In this document: piece by piece, positions 1 through 10,219 of the stretch
Layout of the letters: the number at the start of each line of letters is the position of its first letter
How positions within the stretch are numbered: the stretch's first letter is position 1
Origin: Undaria pinnatifida
Lineage: Eukaryota > Sar > Phaeophyceae > Laminariales > Alariaceae
Reading direction: 5' to 3'
Length of the DNA: 64,000 nt
Assembly: GCA_012845835.1 (NCBI GenBank)
Contig: JABAKD010000018.1
Coordinates: 7,540,701 to 7,604,700 of the forward strand
Notes under the pieces: model-generated
The model's input: the letters and a program-made list of their open reading frames with translations, nothing else
Told to the model about the DNA's origin: nothing
Databases searched by the model: none
Program-made: the position numbers and the translations under genes

Positions 1-118
1 AAGCGCCAAAACGATATTGTCCGCGAGATGCATACGCCTTGACACTTTCCCGTGTGGAACCGTGAGACTCAACCCTTTCGGACGCCTTGCGCCCGGTCCC
101 GAACTTTGTTGTGGGTAA

Positions 119-1110
119 TTGGGCTTGGCTGTACAACGCAGCCTCCATCATTCGCCAGGGCGCGAAAGCCGGCACGGATGCAAAGAAGGTGCCCTCAAGT
201 CCGAACTCGCGCTAAATTTGACGGGGCCCTGCAAGATCCTTGCGGTCGCCCCCTACCCCTCTAGTAACACGCCGGACGGCTCCCCCCTCGCGGGGATAAA
301 CTCCTCTGTTTTTGGATCTCCCCACAAGCATGCCCCGGCGCAGACGCGCACCGTGGTGTTTCCGTCGAGCGCTGCAAGCCCTGCGCCAACCCCCACGAAC
401 GTGGCAACACGTTCACATGTACATTCCGGATCGGTTGACACAAGATGTGCCCAACAACGGAAAATATAAAACATACTACGTCACTCACGACGGCGTGTCG
501 GCGCCCTTCCAGCGGCTAGAGGTGGAAAATATCACTGGCCACCAATCGATCCGTTGTCGAGGTGGGGTCATCGCGGTGATGTACGACAGGCATTAGACTG
601 GGCTCTCCCGCCCATCATGGGAACGGAAGATGGACTTCCAACTCTTACAACAACAGATCTTGCTCTACCGGGCTGGCACTCCGAACCAACACCGCCAAAC
701 AAACCGCCTGCTGTGTCGTCAGATGCACATTGGGGCTGCACGACGGGAGCTTTCTCGTGCCAACGGCGAACGTTTCTTGGCACCTGGCTACGGCTGCGTG
801 CCGTGCATTGACTTATTACGCCACTACAGCACCACGGTGCTCCCCAATCGGGCCCGTTTTTCGTACAAAGACGATGATGGCTTGTGGTGGCTCGGGAAGA
901 TCAGTGCTCGCACATCCACCGATGGGGAATATTTGGTACGTTTTCGAGACGATCCGGGACCGATCAAGCTTCCTCTCTCTCCGGCTCACTACACGACTTC
1001 GAGAGGAGGTATTCAAGGTTCCTGGTGTCGTCAACCCCGTCGGGGTAGATCAGTTGCGCGCGGGACTTCAAGTAAACGTAGGTTAATCACGAGGCGCGGA
1101 CGTGGCTAGT
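119..1110 (+). pseudogene. Degenerate Gypsy-type retrotransposon pol 3' end (chromodomain plus Tudor-like domain)
   Basis: This is the C-terminal end of an LTR-retrotransposon pol polyprotein, downstream of integrase. The segment at about 180-290 (LKSELALNLTGPCKIL) matches the post-integrase region in which Gypsy pol proteins carry a WTGPF-like motif. From 425 to 660 a chromodomain is readable (RLEVENITGHQSI, then GLSRPSWER), and at 843-995 a Tudor/SH3-like barrel appears (GLWWLGKI, then EYLVRF, then DDPGPIKL). Chromodomains at this place bind histone marks and steer integration. The copy is dead: the reading frame changes at least three times between 290 and 420, and an in-frame TAG at 594-596 splits the chromodomain. 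From 597 to 1109 the frame is open without a break. The element's 5' part lies outside the window. Similar proteins are recalled from brown-algal genomes, from memory only. Confidence 0.75.
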
Positions 1111-2520
1111 TGACGTTCAGGCCGCCACCGCGCTCATGTATTTGCTGCTGTTTTACCGGTTGGTGGTTTTGACTCTTCGAGGGATATTTGTGTCTCGGTT
1201 TTTTAATTAGGTTACATGGCGGCCCCGGGTTGTCCCGGTAGTTCTCCGCTCAGCTTCGACGTCGTCCCCGCCTCAGGGTGAAGTACGATGTCCATTCAGC
1301 GCGCGAGTTAGGTCTCGTACGTACCGTTCTGACACGCTTTTTCGAGCGCTCGGGGGTTTGCTGGCGATGTTTTCGACCATTCCGCCTTCGACCCCAGCGT
1401 TTTCGCATTTTCTTTCATTTCTCGGTGGTTCCCGCTTTTCTGTTTGTGTTCCCTTTGTTCACATTTCCCGCGTTAATCTGCGAAAAGTGATAGCTCTCGC
1501 GCCTGTCGATCCCGGCATTACCGCTGTTTTTTTTTACGTGGCTCATTTTCCCGTCTTCCATTCCCTGTTTGTGGTTTTCTGCTTCATCGACATCCCTGAG
1601 GCTTCGTAGCCTCGAGTAGGTGGTGACGAGCCGCATCTTCGAGCCATGCCCAAGACTTTGGAACCGGTACTTCACCGAATCTTGCATACTACTGAATATA
1701 CGATCTATCAGGGTGGGCTAGTGTTACGGTATTGCCCTGAGAGACTGATAAATCATAGTGTCTACTATACGGAACTGGTGTAACAGGGCTTCATATGCCT
1801 TTGAAGGCATGTGCGCGTAGGAAAAAGGGGATGATCCAATTGCTTCATGGATTTACAGCCCGTTTGGCGCTTACTTCTATCCGCAGCTTGTGGGATAAAA
1901 ATGCAAGAGCGTATATCTAGTACAAGCGAGTGACCAACGTGGAAGCTTGCCCAGTAGACAGACTTGCAAGGAGAGGGCGGCCTGTGTCTGTAACCTGCCC
2001 CTATCTTATATGTACTAGATCATGGGATTGTTCTTCGGGTTGGGCGTTGCACTTTTCACAACGTTTGTGGCGTATGCACAAGTATAGAGCTCCTCAAGTG
2101 AGGAGCCCCAGCAGAAAGCCAAAAAAAGGTACACCTTCACCGCAGCATGTGTGTTTGCTCTTCTTTGCTCCTCGACCAATCATCTACTCGTTGTAAGCTG
2201 GGTCTTTACACCTCGCCCACGAACTGATTTTGATCAGATTTAAAGCGCAACCCGTTCACCAAACTCATGGCCAATCATACTGTAGGTATAACAAAAAAAA
2301 ACGTTCATACGTATTGCAAAACAATCTAAAACGAAACTTAAGGCGCCTCGTCATCCATTTGGAGACCGCTTCAGGCAAAGTGATACCTCTAGACTATCCC
2401 AGAACGCGTCCATACGTTGAAACATCACCACCTAGCTGGCTTTACGTCGGCCGCAAAGACCATCATTTTTTGTACTTGGCACTGCTGTTTTGAAGGTATC
2501 GGCTTATACTAAACTGAGTG
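1111..2520. other. No recognisable gene; probable 3' flank of the Gypsy copy
   Basis: The first ~600 bases are T-rich on the plus strand and could be the 3' UTR or LTR of the upstream retroelement, but no second LTR exists in the window to confirm this. At about 2088-2110 there is a small hairpin, GAGCTCCTC to GAGGAGC, whose surroundings recur at 16780-16830. No coding frame is convincing. Confidence 0.4.
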
Positions 2521-2534
2521 TGGGTAGGCGCAAT

Positions 2535-2715
2535 TCAATGCGAGTCGGCGAGGGAAGAAATAGCCGGAGTATCTTCGGGATAACAGTGAAGGCGCGTGCC
2601 GTAGTGAGGAGGGGAGAAGAGCCTGCTCAGTGACCCCGGGTCTGAGTTATGTCTAGAGAGGGAGAACGAGAAGGAAAAAGTGCGATAATACCAGGGTACA
2701 ATAGAAGGGATCAGC
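2535..2715 (+). mobile_element. SINE-like family M, copy 1
   Basis: This short interspersed element is related to copies at 62750-62925 (+) and 46690-46870 (-). It includes a GAAGGC..CCGTAG segment, a GAGGAGGGGAGAAGAGCC segment, the motif GTGACCCCGGGTCTGAG at 2630-2646 and an A-rich 3' part. The motif resembles the one at the LINE and SINE-1 3' ends. No target-site duplication was recognised. Confidence 0.5.
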
Positions 2716-3479
2716 ACAAAAACAAAACAAAAAAGCATGCACAACCTTTACCAACGCCAAAAAAAAAAACATGCGAAAACGTAAGATAAATCCTATAAAT
2801 CCACAGCCCCTTCGGCTGTGTCACCGTCACCAAAAACTAATTTTGAATATTTTTATTTCTCTATCGCTATTGCCGCTGCTGTTGCTGCGGCTGAAACCGC
2901 AGACTTGCTACGATCTACACCACTTGCGACAAACTACTCCGCGAGCAAAAAAAAACATAAGATGGAAGGAGAAGGGAGAGCAAAATGCCTTTCACTACTC
3001 TACAGCTCATTTTACTTTTTCGGCACCGCCGACGCGTTCTCATCTCCCCTGCTGATACTGCCGCGGTCGCCACCGATGGTGCTGGCGCTGTTCGCGCTGT
3101 TGTTGTTAGTGATGCTTCGGCTTTTATTGCTTCTGCTGCACCAGCTAACAGGGAATATTTGACAAAAAAAAAACCTTGCATGGAATCAAACTAAGGAAAA
3201 AAAAACAAAAAAACGATAGAATGAAATAAGAAGAACAGGCACGCCTTAAAAAGAAGTCTACAGCTCCTCCGGCTTGGTCGACGCCGCCGCCGCCGGCGGC
3301 TCTTCAGTTGTCGCTGTTGCTGTCCCAGTCGATGCAGCAGAATGCTGCATCAGCAGCTCGAGGGGTACGACATCAGTCGCTCGCTCATGCGTACTGTCCA
3401 GGACAACGAGGGGGGCCTTACCAGCTTGCTGCGCCTGCAGCCATCGCGAGGAGCACAGACACCTGGGCGCATTATCACG

Positions 3480-3930
3480 ATCATCGTCACAATCGATGTT
3501 GTCATCGTCAATGTTATCGTAATCGATATGGTTATCGTTATCGCCATCATCACAATTACAATGAGCGTGTTATCGTCATTGTTGTGATCATGGTTGTCAG
3601 CGATCTCGTCATCGTCATCATCATAATCATCACCACCACCAACATCATCATCACCACCACCACCACCACCACCACCACCACCACCACCACCGCCGCCGCC
3701 GCCGCCGCCGACAACGCCGTCATGATCGTCATCACCGTAACAATCGTCACAATCATGACCATCATTATCATCACCATTACAATATTTGTCATCATCATCA
3801 TTATCATCATCACCACCATCATCATCAACATCATCATCACCACCGCCATCATCAGCATCATCATCATCATCATCATCACCACCATCATCGTACTCATGAT
3901 GAGTACCATCATTAGCATCAGTATCACTTT
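3480..3930. repeat. Compound trinucleotide tract (ATC/CAC/CCG)
   Basis: Imperfect ATC and CAC triplets run through this stretch, with an uninterrupted CAC run at about 3652-3690 followed by CCG triplets. It translates into artificial Ile/Thr, Asp/Gly or Met/Val runs in different frames. The frames at 3308-3958 (+) and 3350-3955 (-) are therefore microsatellite artefacts, not genes. Confidence 0.9.
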
Positions 3931-4264
3931 CTGTTGGATACATAGTACTATCCACTAGACCACTCAGTCACAGTGACTCATTGGTCTAGCGGACGGTGCT
4001 AAATAACCAATAAAAATACTCACTTAGCACCTACACCAATAACGAGGCGCAAAACCAATAAAAAAACAGCAAAGAAACGAGGAAGAAGGAGAAACAGCGT
4101 CAATAACATCTCCAACTTTTAGCTGTGACCGGCAAAAGAAAGTCCACAATTTCTCGCGGGCGTTACACTGACGGTTACACACGATCATACACATTTGTTC
4201 AAAACCCTCCAGCAAACGCCCGGAACCAATCAAAAGACAAAGGTCGACAACAACAGTCGACGAA

Positions 4265-4370
4265 GGAAGCAAAAACGCAACTCTTCTCGCTAGAACCAAC
4301 AAGACACGTGACGGGGGGGGGGCTTTCACCCCAGATCCGAGCTATGAAAAGGGAGGGAGGAGGATAAAAA
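4265..4370 (-). repeat. Partial SINE-M-like fragment
   Basis: It contains CAACTCTTCTCGC and, after a G9 run, CCCCAGATCCGAGCT. The latter is close to the complement of the GTGACCCCGGATCTGAG motif of family M. The fragment is short and diverged. Confidence 0.3.
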
Positions 4371-4445
4371 ATGCACAACTAGTTACCAGATACAGTATAT
4401 GGAACGGACAAAAACACACACACCAGGTACACCAAAAAAAAAAGA

Positions 4446-4713
4446 TGCATGCTACGATAGAGGTATACCGTTTTTTGGCGAAAGTGTTTTTTGAAGGACC
4501 GGGCTCCTTAACCCAAAATCGTCGAAAATATTCGTAGGCCATACATATTTGCATGATCATTCTCGTCGTGTACCTAGGCCAGATAGATGTGATTTTTCAT
4601 CCGGTCAGCAGTTTTATTCATCTCTAAAAACAGTTTTTGGGAGAGGTCTTGAGCTCCCAAATTGAGGAGTATAATTAGGAAAAAAGTGGTGAACCTCTAT
4701 CGTAGCACGCGTC
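4446..4713. mobile_element. Family D non-autonomous TIR element, intact copy
   Basis: A ~268-bp element bounded by perfect 15-bp terminal inverted repeats: TGCTACGATAGAGGT at 4450-4464 and its complement at 4693-4707. The interior carries landmarks found in all copies: GGCTCCTTAACCCAAAATCG, GTACCTAGGCC, and TTTTTGGGAGAGGTCTTGAGCTCCC. There is no coding capacity. At least nine other copies or fragments lie in the window, several carrying nested insertions. Superfamily unknown. Confidence 0.75.
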
Positions 4714-4974
4714 CACATGCACACCCACCATCGGTCCCCAGGCTTGAGCCCCGGGAAGTGCGGGAGGCGGGGGGTGGAGAGGTCGTTTCCCTGGCCCTTG
4801 GTGTAGTCCAGGAAATCTTTGGTTACCTCCGAGCAGACGCAGTGCTGCCCGTGATCGTTGTCGTCGGTGCTGCAGAAGCCGTCCCGCCGCCACCCGGTCG
4901 TCGGCCCGCCCGGCAGGGAGCATCCCTGCGAGGAGGAAGCATTGTAGACGCGCACGTGCACACGCGCAAACGGA

Positions 4975-5650
4975 ATGCACACGTTTATTGACAATGCAGA
5001 AGTGCATATAAACTGCAAACGCCCATCAAGGATGCAAACGCGCACACAGAATAATGAAAAAAAAAAAGCTTCAGAAACATGCAAAGGCGCGAGGAAGCGT
5101 GCTAAATTACAAGCACGCAAACTGTGCTTCGAAAGTCAAACGCGGATACAAAATGTGAACACAAATGCAAAATGCAAACGCGCATGAACAAGTAAAAACG
5201 CAAATTAAAAGCGCCTGAAAAATCTGAACGCAAACGTGCATGCAAACGCGCACGAAACACGCAATCGCGCTTGCAAAGTACGAACACGAGACAACACGTA
5301 AATGCGCATGAAAAAAGGCAAGCACGGGTACAAAACCCGTCTACAAGTTCAAAACGCTCATGAAAATACTACAGCGAATACAAAATGCGAGCACTTACCA
5401 AAAACTGAGCTGAACAACGCAAAAAGCAAACGCGTACACAAAATAAAAACACGCATACAAGTATACAACGCAAACGTGCATACCAAATAAAAATGCTCAA
5501 CAGTATGATATTGCAAAATCGCGAAAGCGCAAGGAAAACCAACATAAAACGCAAAAACACGCATGAAAAACGCAAACGGACGTAAAAAATCCAAACGCAC
5601 ACGCAGACCAAGTGTGAAGGCTCATGCCATATGCGAAATTGAATGCAAAA
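4975..5650. repeat. A+C-rich degenerate tandem region with GCAAACGCGCA-like words
   Basis: The plus strand is strongly biased to A and C. It repeats variants of GCAAACGCGCATG, ACAAAATGCAAACGC and AAAACACGCAT at irregular 15-45-base spacing. It reads as a decayed minisatellite. The reading frames here (for example 5358-5600 and 5369-5779, minus strand) only reflect this composition. Confidence 0.6.
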
Positions 5651-5859
5651 TGAAAAGAAAAAAAAAGCTTGTGTACTTACGGACATCAAGATATCATACG
5701 ATACCAATAAACGAAAATCATACATTTCAGCACGATCTCGATCGTCAATACATCGAAAGTTATCAGTCAACGTCAGCATAAAAATAAGGTCAGTCTAGCG
5801 AACGGAGGGTCAAAACGCGTCCCATACATATCGAAAGTTCGATATACATACGCATTTAT

Positions 5860-6105
5860 TGACTAAAATACACCACAGCTGTGAGATCGAAGATTGCGTC
5901 GAAACTCACCTTTTGCAGGCTGTGTGCGATACTCAGATCGCGCGTATTACTGGGTGTGTCCTCATTAAGGATATAGGTCGGCCACTCCCATTAGAACTAG
6001 CTTGTATCATGGTCAACAGGGTAATGTCAAATCAATCTGTGCACGGAAACTGTAAAACCAGTTTCTTGAGAGGGACTAAATATGACGGCTGCGGAACGCA
6101 CAAGT
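5860..6105 (-). mobile_element. Family B repeat, copy 1
   Basis: It contains the family B core in reverse orientation: CAGCTGTGAGATCGAAGATT, GTGTGTCCTCATTAAGGATA, GTCAACAGGGTAATGTCAAA, then GGGACTAAATATGACGGCTG. A G-rich stretch follows (6130-6280), as in other copies that have a C/G tract beyond this end. No coding capacity. Confidence 0.65.
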
Positions 6106-6240
6106 GCAGTATCATGAATATAGTCGCATGGCCGGTGAGAGGTTGGCGGGGTTTCAGGGGGAGGGGGGGATGGGGTCCAACATTTTTAGGAGCTTACTGC
6201 TGCACGCATGGTGCTAAGTCTAAGCGATAGTGGGGTCGGC

Positions 6241-6279
6241 GTGGAAAAGGGGCGGGGGGGGGCGGGGGGGGGGGGGGTT
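6241..6279. repeat. Poly-G tract
   Basis: Interrupted G tract near the C-tract end of the adjacent family B copy. Confidence 0.8.
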
Positions 6280-6299
6280 TATTGGAACTTGAAGACCAT

Positions 6300-7480
6300 A
6301 CAAACGAATTAGAGCTACTGCATGGATGGCTCGAAAGGTAAAGAGGTTGTATCAATTGCCGGGTAGTGTTTACAACTCTGGCGGATTTTGATTTCGGTGC
6401 GGTGGCGGGGGACACAGCTTGTTTCGATATAACAAAAACAAAAAAAGCTATACCTCACACGATGCCCGACGACAATCTTTTTCCGTGACCGGCGTCGAGG
6501 GTAAAAAACAACAGAGACATCAGAAGCCCCACGTTAGGAACCCAAGTAAAAGTTAACCAATTATTCCTGTGGGACAAATGAGACCCCATCGGATCCTATT
6601 CTATCACCGATATCCAGTGGGAAACCCCATGGGAAATGCGGTGGGACATCACACAAGACATCCCGCGGGGATTACTGCTCAATGGGACCCCGGGGGGAAA
6701 AACAAGGAATGCGAGACATCGCCCAAACAATGGGCGAGCACGGAATTATCCGCCGCCTGAGATAGCGTGAACTCGCAGCAGAAGAAGGAATACCATGATG
6801 CCGCGCGCGTGTCACGTACACCGCTGCTTGCGTCGTAGCCCGAGAAATTAAAAACACCACGACACCCTAGCGCAGCAGTCCGGGCTGCTTGGTGCAGCCT
6901 GCAACTGAACTCCTTCGTATCCCTTGTTTCCCTTTGGAGCCTCACAAGGGTCTCGGCCAAAGAACAAACCATTAACTCGTATGGGCCGGTCGGTGTAACT
7001 TGGCCGGTTTCTTGATACTTGCCCGGTGGCTAAATATTTGTTCTCTGGCTTTCGACTAGCTTTTGGGCTATAGTTAAATCCGGCGCGTGCACATATGTCT
7101 ACCGTTGCCGTGCTGCTACTGCTGCTGCTGCTCTGCAGTGCCGATGTTGCTCTGCTGTGTTACTGGGGCAATGGATACGGGGAGCGGCGCATGCCCCCTG
7201 GTTTCTGGCATCACCCCTATTGCTATGCTTGTGGGCCAGCTTCCCAAATGCATACACGTTTTACACGTACCATGGGCACTACTGTTAATAGTACCGATTC
7301 TTCGTCATGGGCGCTTTATTTGCTTCCGAAGGGGAAACTTTTGTGCAATGGTAGGAGCACGTCGAAACTGGAAAATAGGGAGGGCAACTGTTAGCCGTGG
7401 CTTGGATCGAAGGATTTTTTTGCGATTACATTGCAGCGTCTAAATCAAGTTGCAAAAATGTGGCAGCGTGACAGCCTAAC
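6300..7480. other. No recognisable gene
   Basis: No convincing protein, RNA gene or repeat was identified. A short open frame at 7095-7394 begins with a leucine-rich stretch encoded by CTG/TGC triplets, which I attribute to local CTG repetition. Confidence 0.35.
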
Positions 7481-7481
7481 A

Positions 7482-7529
7482 GAAGTAGTAGTAGTAGTAG
7501 TAGTGGTAGTAGTAGTAGTAGTATTAGTG

Positions 7530-7619
<90 letters not shown>

Positions 7620-7660
7620 GTAGGGGTAGTAATAGTATTAATATTAATAGTAGTATGACA
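7482..7660. repeat. TAG trinucleotide microsatellite
   Basis: About 180 bases of near-perfect TAG repeats with sparse variants (TGG, ATT, GAG). It generates Val, Thr or Ser frames on either strand that should not be called genes. Confidence 0.95.
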
Positions 7661-7964
7661 CGAAGCGCCTGGTGTTATATGGTGCACGACAACCAATACA
7701 ATTAAAAACCGTGACAATGTCACAATCTGAAAAGTGCCACAAGCCAAGGTAAATTTGTCGATATGTCCCTTACCAACACATAATGAACGGGAATGACACA
7801 GTATGTATGAGCAATTGTGGACGGACGAGGCATTCATGTCGCCACTCATAGCCTGCAATAAATACTCTACGGGTACACTTATGTACAACAAGCATTTTGG
7901 GATCATACAATGCATAGTTAATTAAAAGCAAAAAAAAAACGTTACACCGCGGTGCAACTGGGAC

Positions 7965-8215
7965 ATCGAGGCTTTTTCATTGAAACTGATCTTCGCAAGC
8001 TGTGAGTGACTCCGATCGCGGGTGTTACGGGGTGGGTGGGTGGGTGGGCGGGTGTCCTCATGGACGATATAGGTCGACGACTCCCCTTAGTGTTAGCTAG
8101 TACCCAGGGTCAACAGGGTGACGCGGAGACATTCCGTCTTTAATGATTTAATAAATCCGGGCACGGAAAACGTTTAACCCGTTTTGAGCGGGACAACACA
8201 TGACGGCTGGCTGTG
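7965..8215 (-). mobile_element. Family B repeat, diverged copy 2
   Basis: The order of family B landmarks is kept: CTTCGCAAGCTGTGAGTGAC, CTCCGATCGCGGGTGTTACG, GTCCTCATGGACGATATAGG, GGGTCAACAGGGTGACG. A short GGGT tandem (8030-8050) has expanded inside it. Confidence 0.6.
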
Positions 8216-8324
8216 GAACGCCCCAGCTGTTAATATAAACATACCAGGTATATATATCTGTGTCGCCAGTCATAACTGCCACAGGCTGGGGTGAACATGT
8301 GCCGATGTCCCCTGTCGACACGAT

Positions 8325-8595
8325 TTTGCGTGCGTCACAATCCGGGGTAAATTGGTTGGCATCCCCTACCAAAGACTTCGCGTATGCGTGATAATTCGGG
8401 GTGACCTGCTCATATCTCGCGCATGCGTGATAATTCGGGGTGACCTGCTCATACAAAATAACCCTGGCAGGTGAAAGATTGTTGTGCGTGAGTCACAGTC
8501 CGGGGGAAAATTTGCCAACCGTGAACCCTGGCGCTAGAAAGCATTTGTGTGTGCGTGACAACCCGGGGTAACTGGCCTGCTTGTACTTTAAGCAA
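8325..8595. repeat. Degenerate short-unit array (GCGTGATAATTCGGGGTGAC)
   Basis: Five units carry a conserved GYGTGAYAAYYCGGGGTRA block at about 8330, 8388, 8427, 8485 and 8554. The two central units are almost identical, with a 39-bp period, and encode a repeated YEQVTPNYHA peptide on the minus strand. Flanking units vary in spacer length (about 35-69 bases). Spacers are not uniform and there are only five units, so this is not a CRISPR array. Confidence 0.7.
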
Positions 8596-8599
8596 GTGA

Positions 8600-9095
8600 T
8601 CCTTCACTCCAGACATTGCATCTGAGTTACATCACACACCGCGAGTCGCATCGCATTCCGGACCAAGGCGGAGAGAACTCTTGGTGCAAGGGCTGTTTCG
8701 AACGGCACATATTTATTCATTGTGTTGGCGAAAAAAGGCAAGTTCATGGAAACTAGATTTCCTTGGAGGACGTGAAAAAAACACCCGGTCGCAAGTACAT
8801 TGTTGCCATTCTTCGTGGATGCTTTCCTAGTCCTTCGTTGGCAAAATTACGGGAAATATCACGGGGGAAAAGCATCTGCTGTTGATGCAATTTTCGTTTA
8901 TTGTTTCGAAACTTGAAAAAAGGACAAAAGCAGCGCTGCCCAAAAAAACTTACCATTTTCGCAAAAGTTGCTTTTTAATCCGCAACGTGTGTCGTTAGAA
9001 ACGGCCATGCAACCAAAACGGTAAACAAACTCAGCAAAATACAACGCGAACATGTGTGTACACAAAAGGGAAAGCATAATTAGGGGTCAGGGATT
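8600..9095. other. No recognisable gene or repeat
   Basis: AT-rich unique-looking sequence. Nothing on either strand could be assigned. Confidence 0.3.
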
Positions 9096-9098
9096 TGG

Positions 9099-9187
9099 TT
9101 AACGCCTTTACAACTGGAAACCCGTTTTGGGGACAAAATTACTTGAAATTAGTATAAGGAGGGGTTTGGGGGCTCTAAAGGGGTTAA
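9099..9187. mobile_element. Family C MITE with TTAA target duplication, copy 1
   Basis: An 81-bp body lies between TTAA at 9099-9102 and TTAA at 9184-9187. The ends form inverted repeats (CGCCTTTA inwards, TAAAGGGG outwards). The interior carries ACTGGAAACCCGTTTTGGGG and a GGGTTTGGGGGCTCTAAAG end. TTAA duplication with short C/G-rich ends is typical of piggyBac-type elements. Confidence 0.7.
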
Positions 9188-9325
9188 GGGTGCCTTACCA
9201 CTAAGAGCGGTGGACCCTCTTTAAGACCACACCATGACTGGACAATTTTGGGCTGGTCTTATCTGTACTAGGGTCTTATGTTTGGTACCAAGTATTGGGT
9301 TGAGGGTACCTTTCCACTGACGCAT
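9188..9325 (+). repeat. 118-bp repeat unit, diverged copy 1
   Basis: Shares TTACCACTAAGAGCGGTGG, TTTAAGACCACACCATGACTGG, GGTCTTATCTGTACTAGGGTC and AAGTATTGGGTTGAGGGTACC with two closer copies at 9990-10210. Confidence 0.6.
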
Positions 9326-9356
9326 GGTACGACCGGGGGGATCGGTGCCGTACTGC

Positions 9357-9470
9357 TATAAGGCTTAGTTTGTGGGTAAGCTATTGATTAACCTTTTGCA
9401 AGTGGTCCAACAGACTAACACCCCACAAATTCCTTTAAAAAATGGCGTCGTCGACAGACCATGTTTTTTT
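9357..9470 (+). repeat. Family K fragment
   Basis: Contains TAAGGCTTAGTTTGTGGGTA, GCTATTGATTAACCTTTTGC and CAAGTGGTCCAACAGACTAA. Matches 9660-9735, 22528-22620, 59350-59415 and the minus strand of 20320-20430. Confidence 0.65.
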
Positions 9471-9760
9471 TCGGGTCGTGGGTTCAAATCCCACCATCTA
9501 CACAACATTAAACTTTTTCAGACTTTCCCCATGTCGAACTTGAAAAATGCTCTCCCCGGTATCCCCAGGAAACGAAACCGCTTGGATATTGACAGGTCCG
9601 CCCGTACATCCGGCCGGCCTGCTATCCCACCGTTTCAGGGGGGGAAGAGTGTTACAAGGCTTAGTTTGGGTAAGCTATTGGCTAACCTGTTACAAGTGGT
9701 CAAACGGATTAAAACCCCACCAATACCTCAACAGGGGTCCTTTTGGGGGGGGGCCTCGTT
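9470..9760 (+). mobile_element. Family K repeat, longer copy with tRNA T-arm-like start
   Basis: It begins with GTGGGTTCAAATCCCAC (9478-9494), a perfect T-arm/B-box-like hairpin. CCCATGTCGAACTTGAAAAA, GATATTGACAGGTCCGCCCG, CCGTTTCAGGGGGGAAGAG and the GGCTTAG..GGTCAAACGG segment follow. The same order occurs in reverse at 20320-20640. It may be a tRNA-derived SINE whose 5' half is missing, since no matching D-arm or 5' acceptor was found. Alternatively it is a non-coding repeat with a chance T-arm. Confidence 0.5.
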
Positions 9761-9989
9761 CTGCCGTGGCTCAGGGTCACTCGCGCGAGTAACCCCTCTT
9801 TTCCTCTGCGGCGTTACGTTTTCTTGATGAGACAGCTTGACGAAATCACTCCGCAAATGGAATCGCTATCTCCGCTGCCCCAAACACATCGCCTAAGGCT
9901 TTCTTGTCCTTGAGGTACTGAGTCACTCGCGCGAGTGGCTCAAGCCCGGTAGTACAGATGGGGATGTTCCCCTACCGAAGCCTTGGTCC

Positions 9990-10210
9990 ACTACTAGTGG
10001 TTTCTAGTGGTTTACCCACGTTTAAGACAACCCCGTGACCGGCCACTTTAGGCTTGGTCTTATCTCTGCTATGGTCTTATCTTTGGTATCAAGTATTGGG
10101 TTGAGGATACCTTACCACTAATAGTGGTGTACCCACGTTTAAGACAACCCCGTGACTGGCCACTTGAGGCTTGGTCTTATCGCTGCTATGGTCTTATATC
10201 TACTAAGGTC
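9990..10210 (+). repeat. 118-bp tandem repeat, two copies
   Basis: Two adjacent units start near 9990 and 10106. Both contain TACCCACGTTTAAGACAACC, CGTGACYGGCCACTT and GGCTTGGTCTTATC. The first unit ends in AAGTATTGGGTTGAGGATACC, which leads into the palindromic TACCACTAATAGTGGTGTA that opens the second. A diverged third copy is at 9188-9325. Confidence 0.75.
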
Positions 10211-10219
10211 TTATCTCTT

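Noticed and set aside
3308-3958. 216-codon plus-strand and 201-codon minus-strand frames
   Set aside because: Both are translated ATC/CAC triplets; all frames are open because the repeat contains no stop.
8380-8460. Direct repeats resembling a small CRISPR array
   Set aside because: Only two near-identical units plus degenerate ones, unequal spacers, no cas genes and a eukaryotic context.
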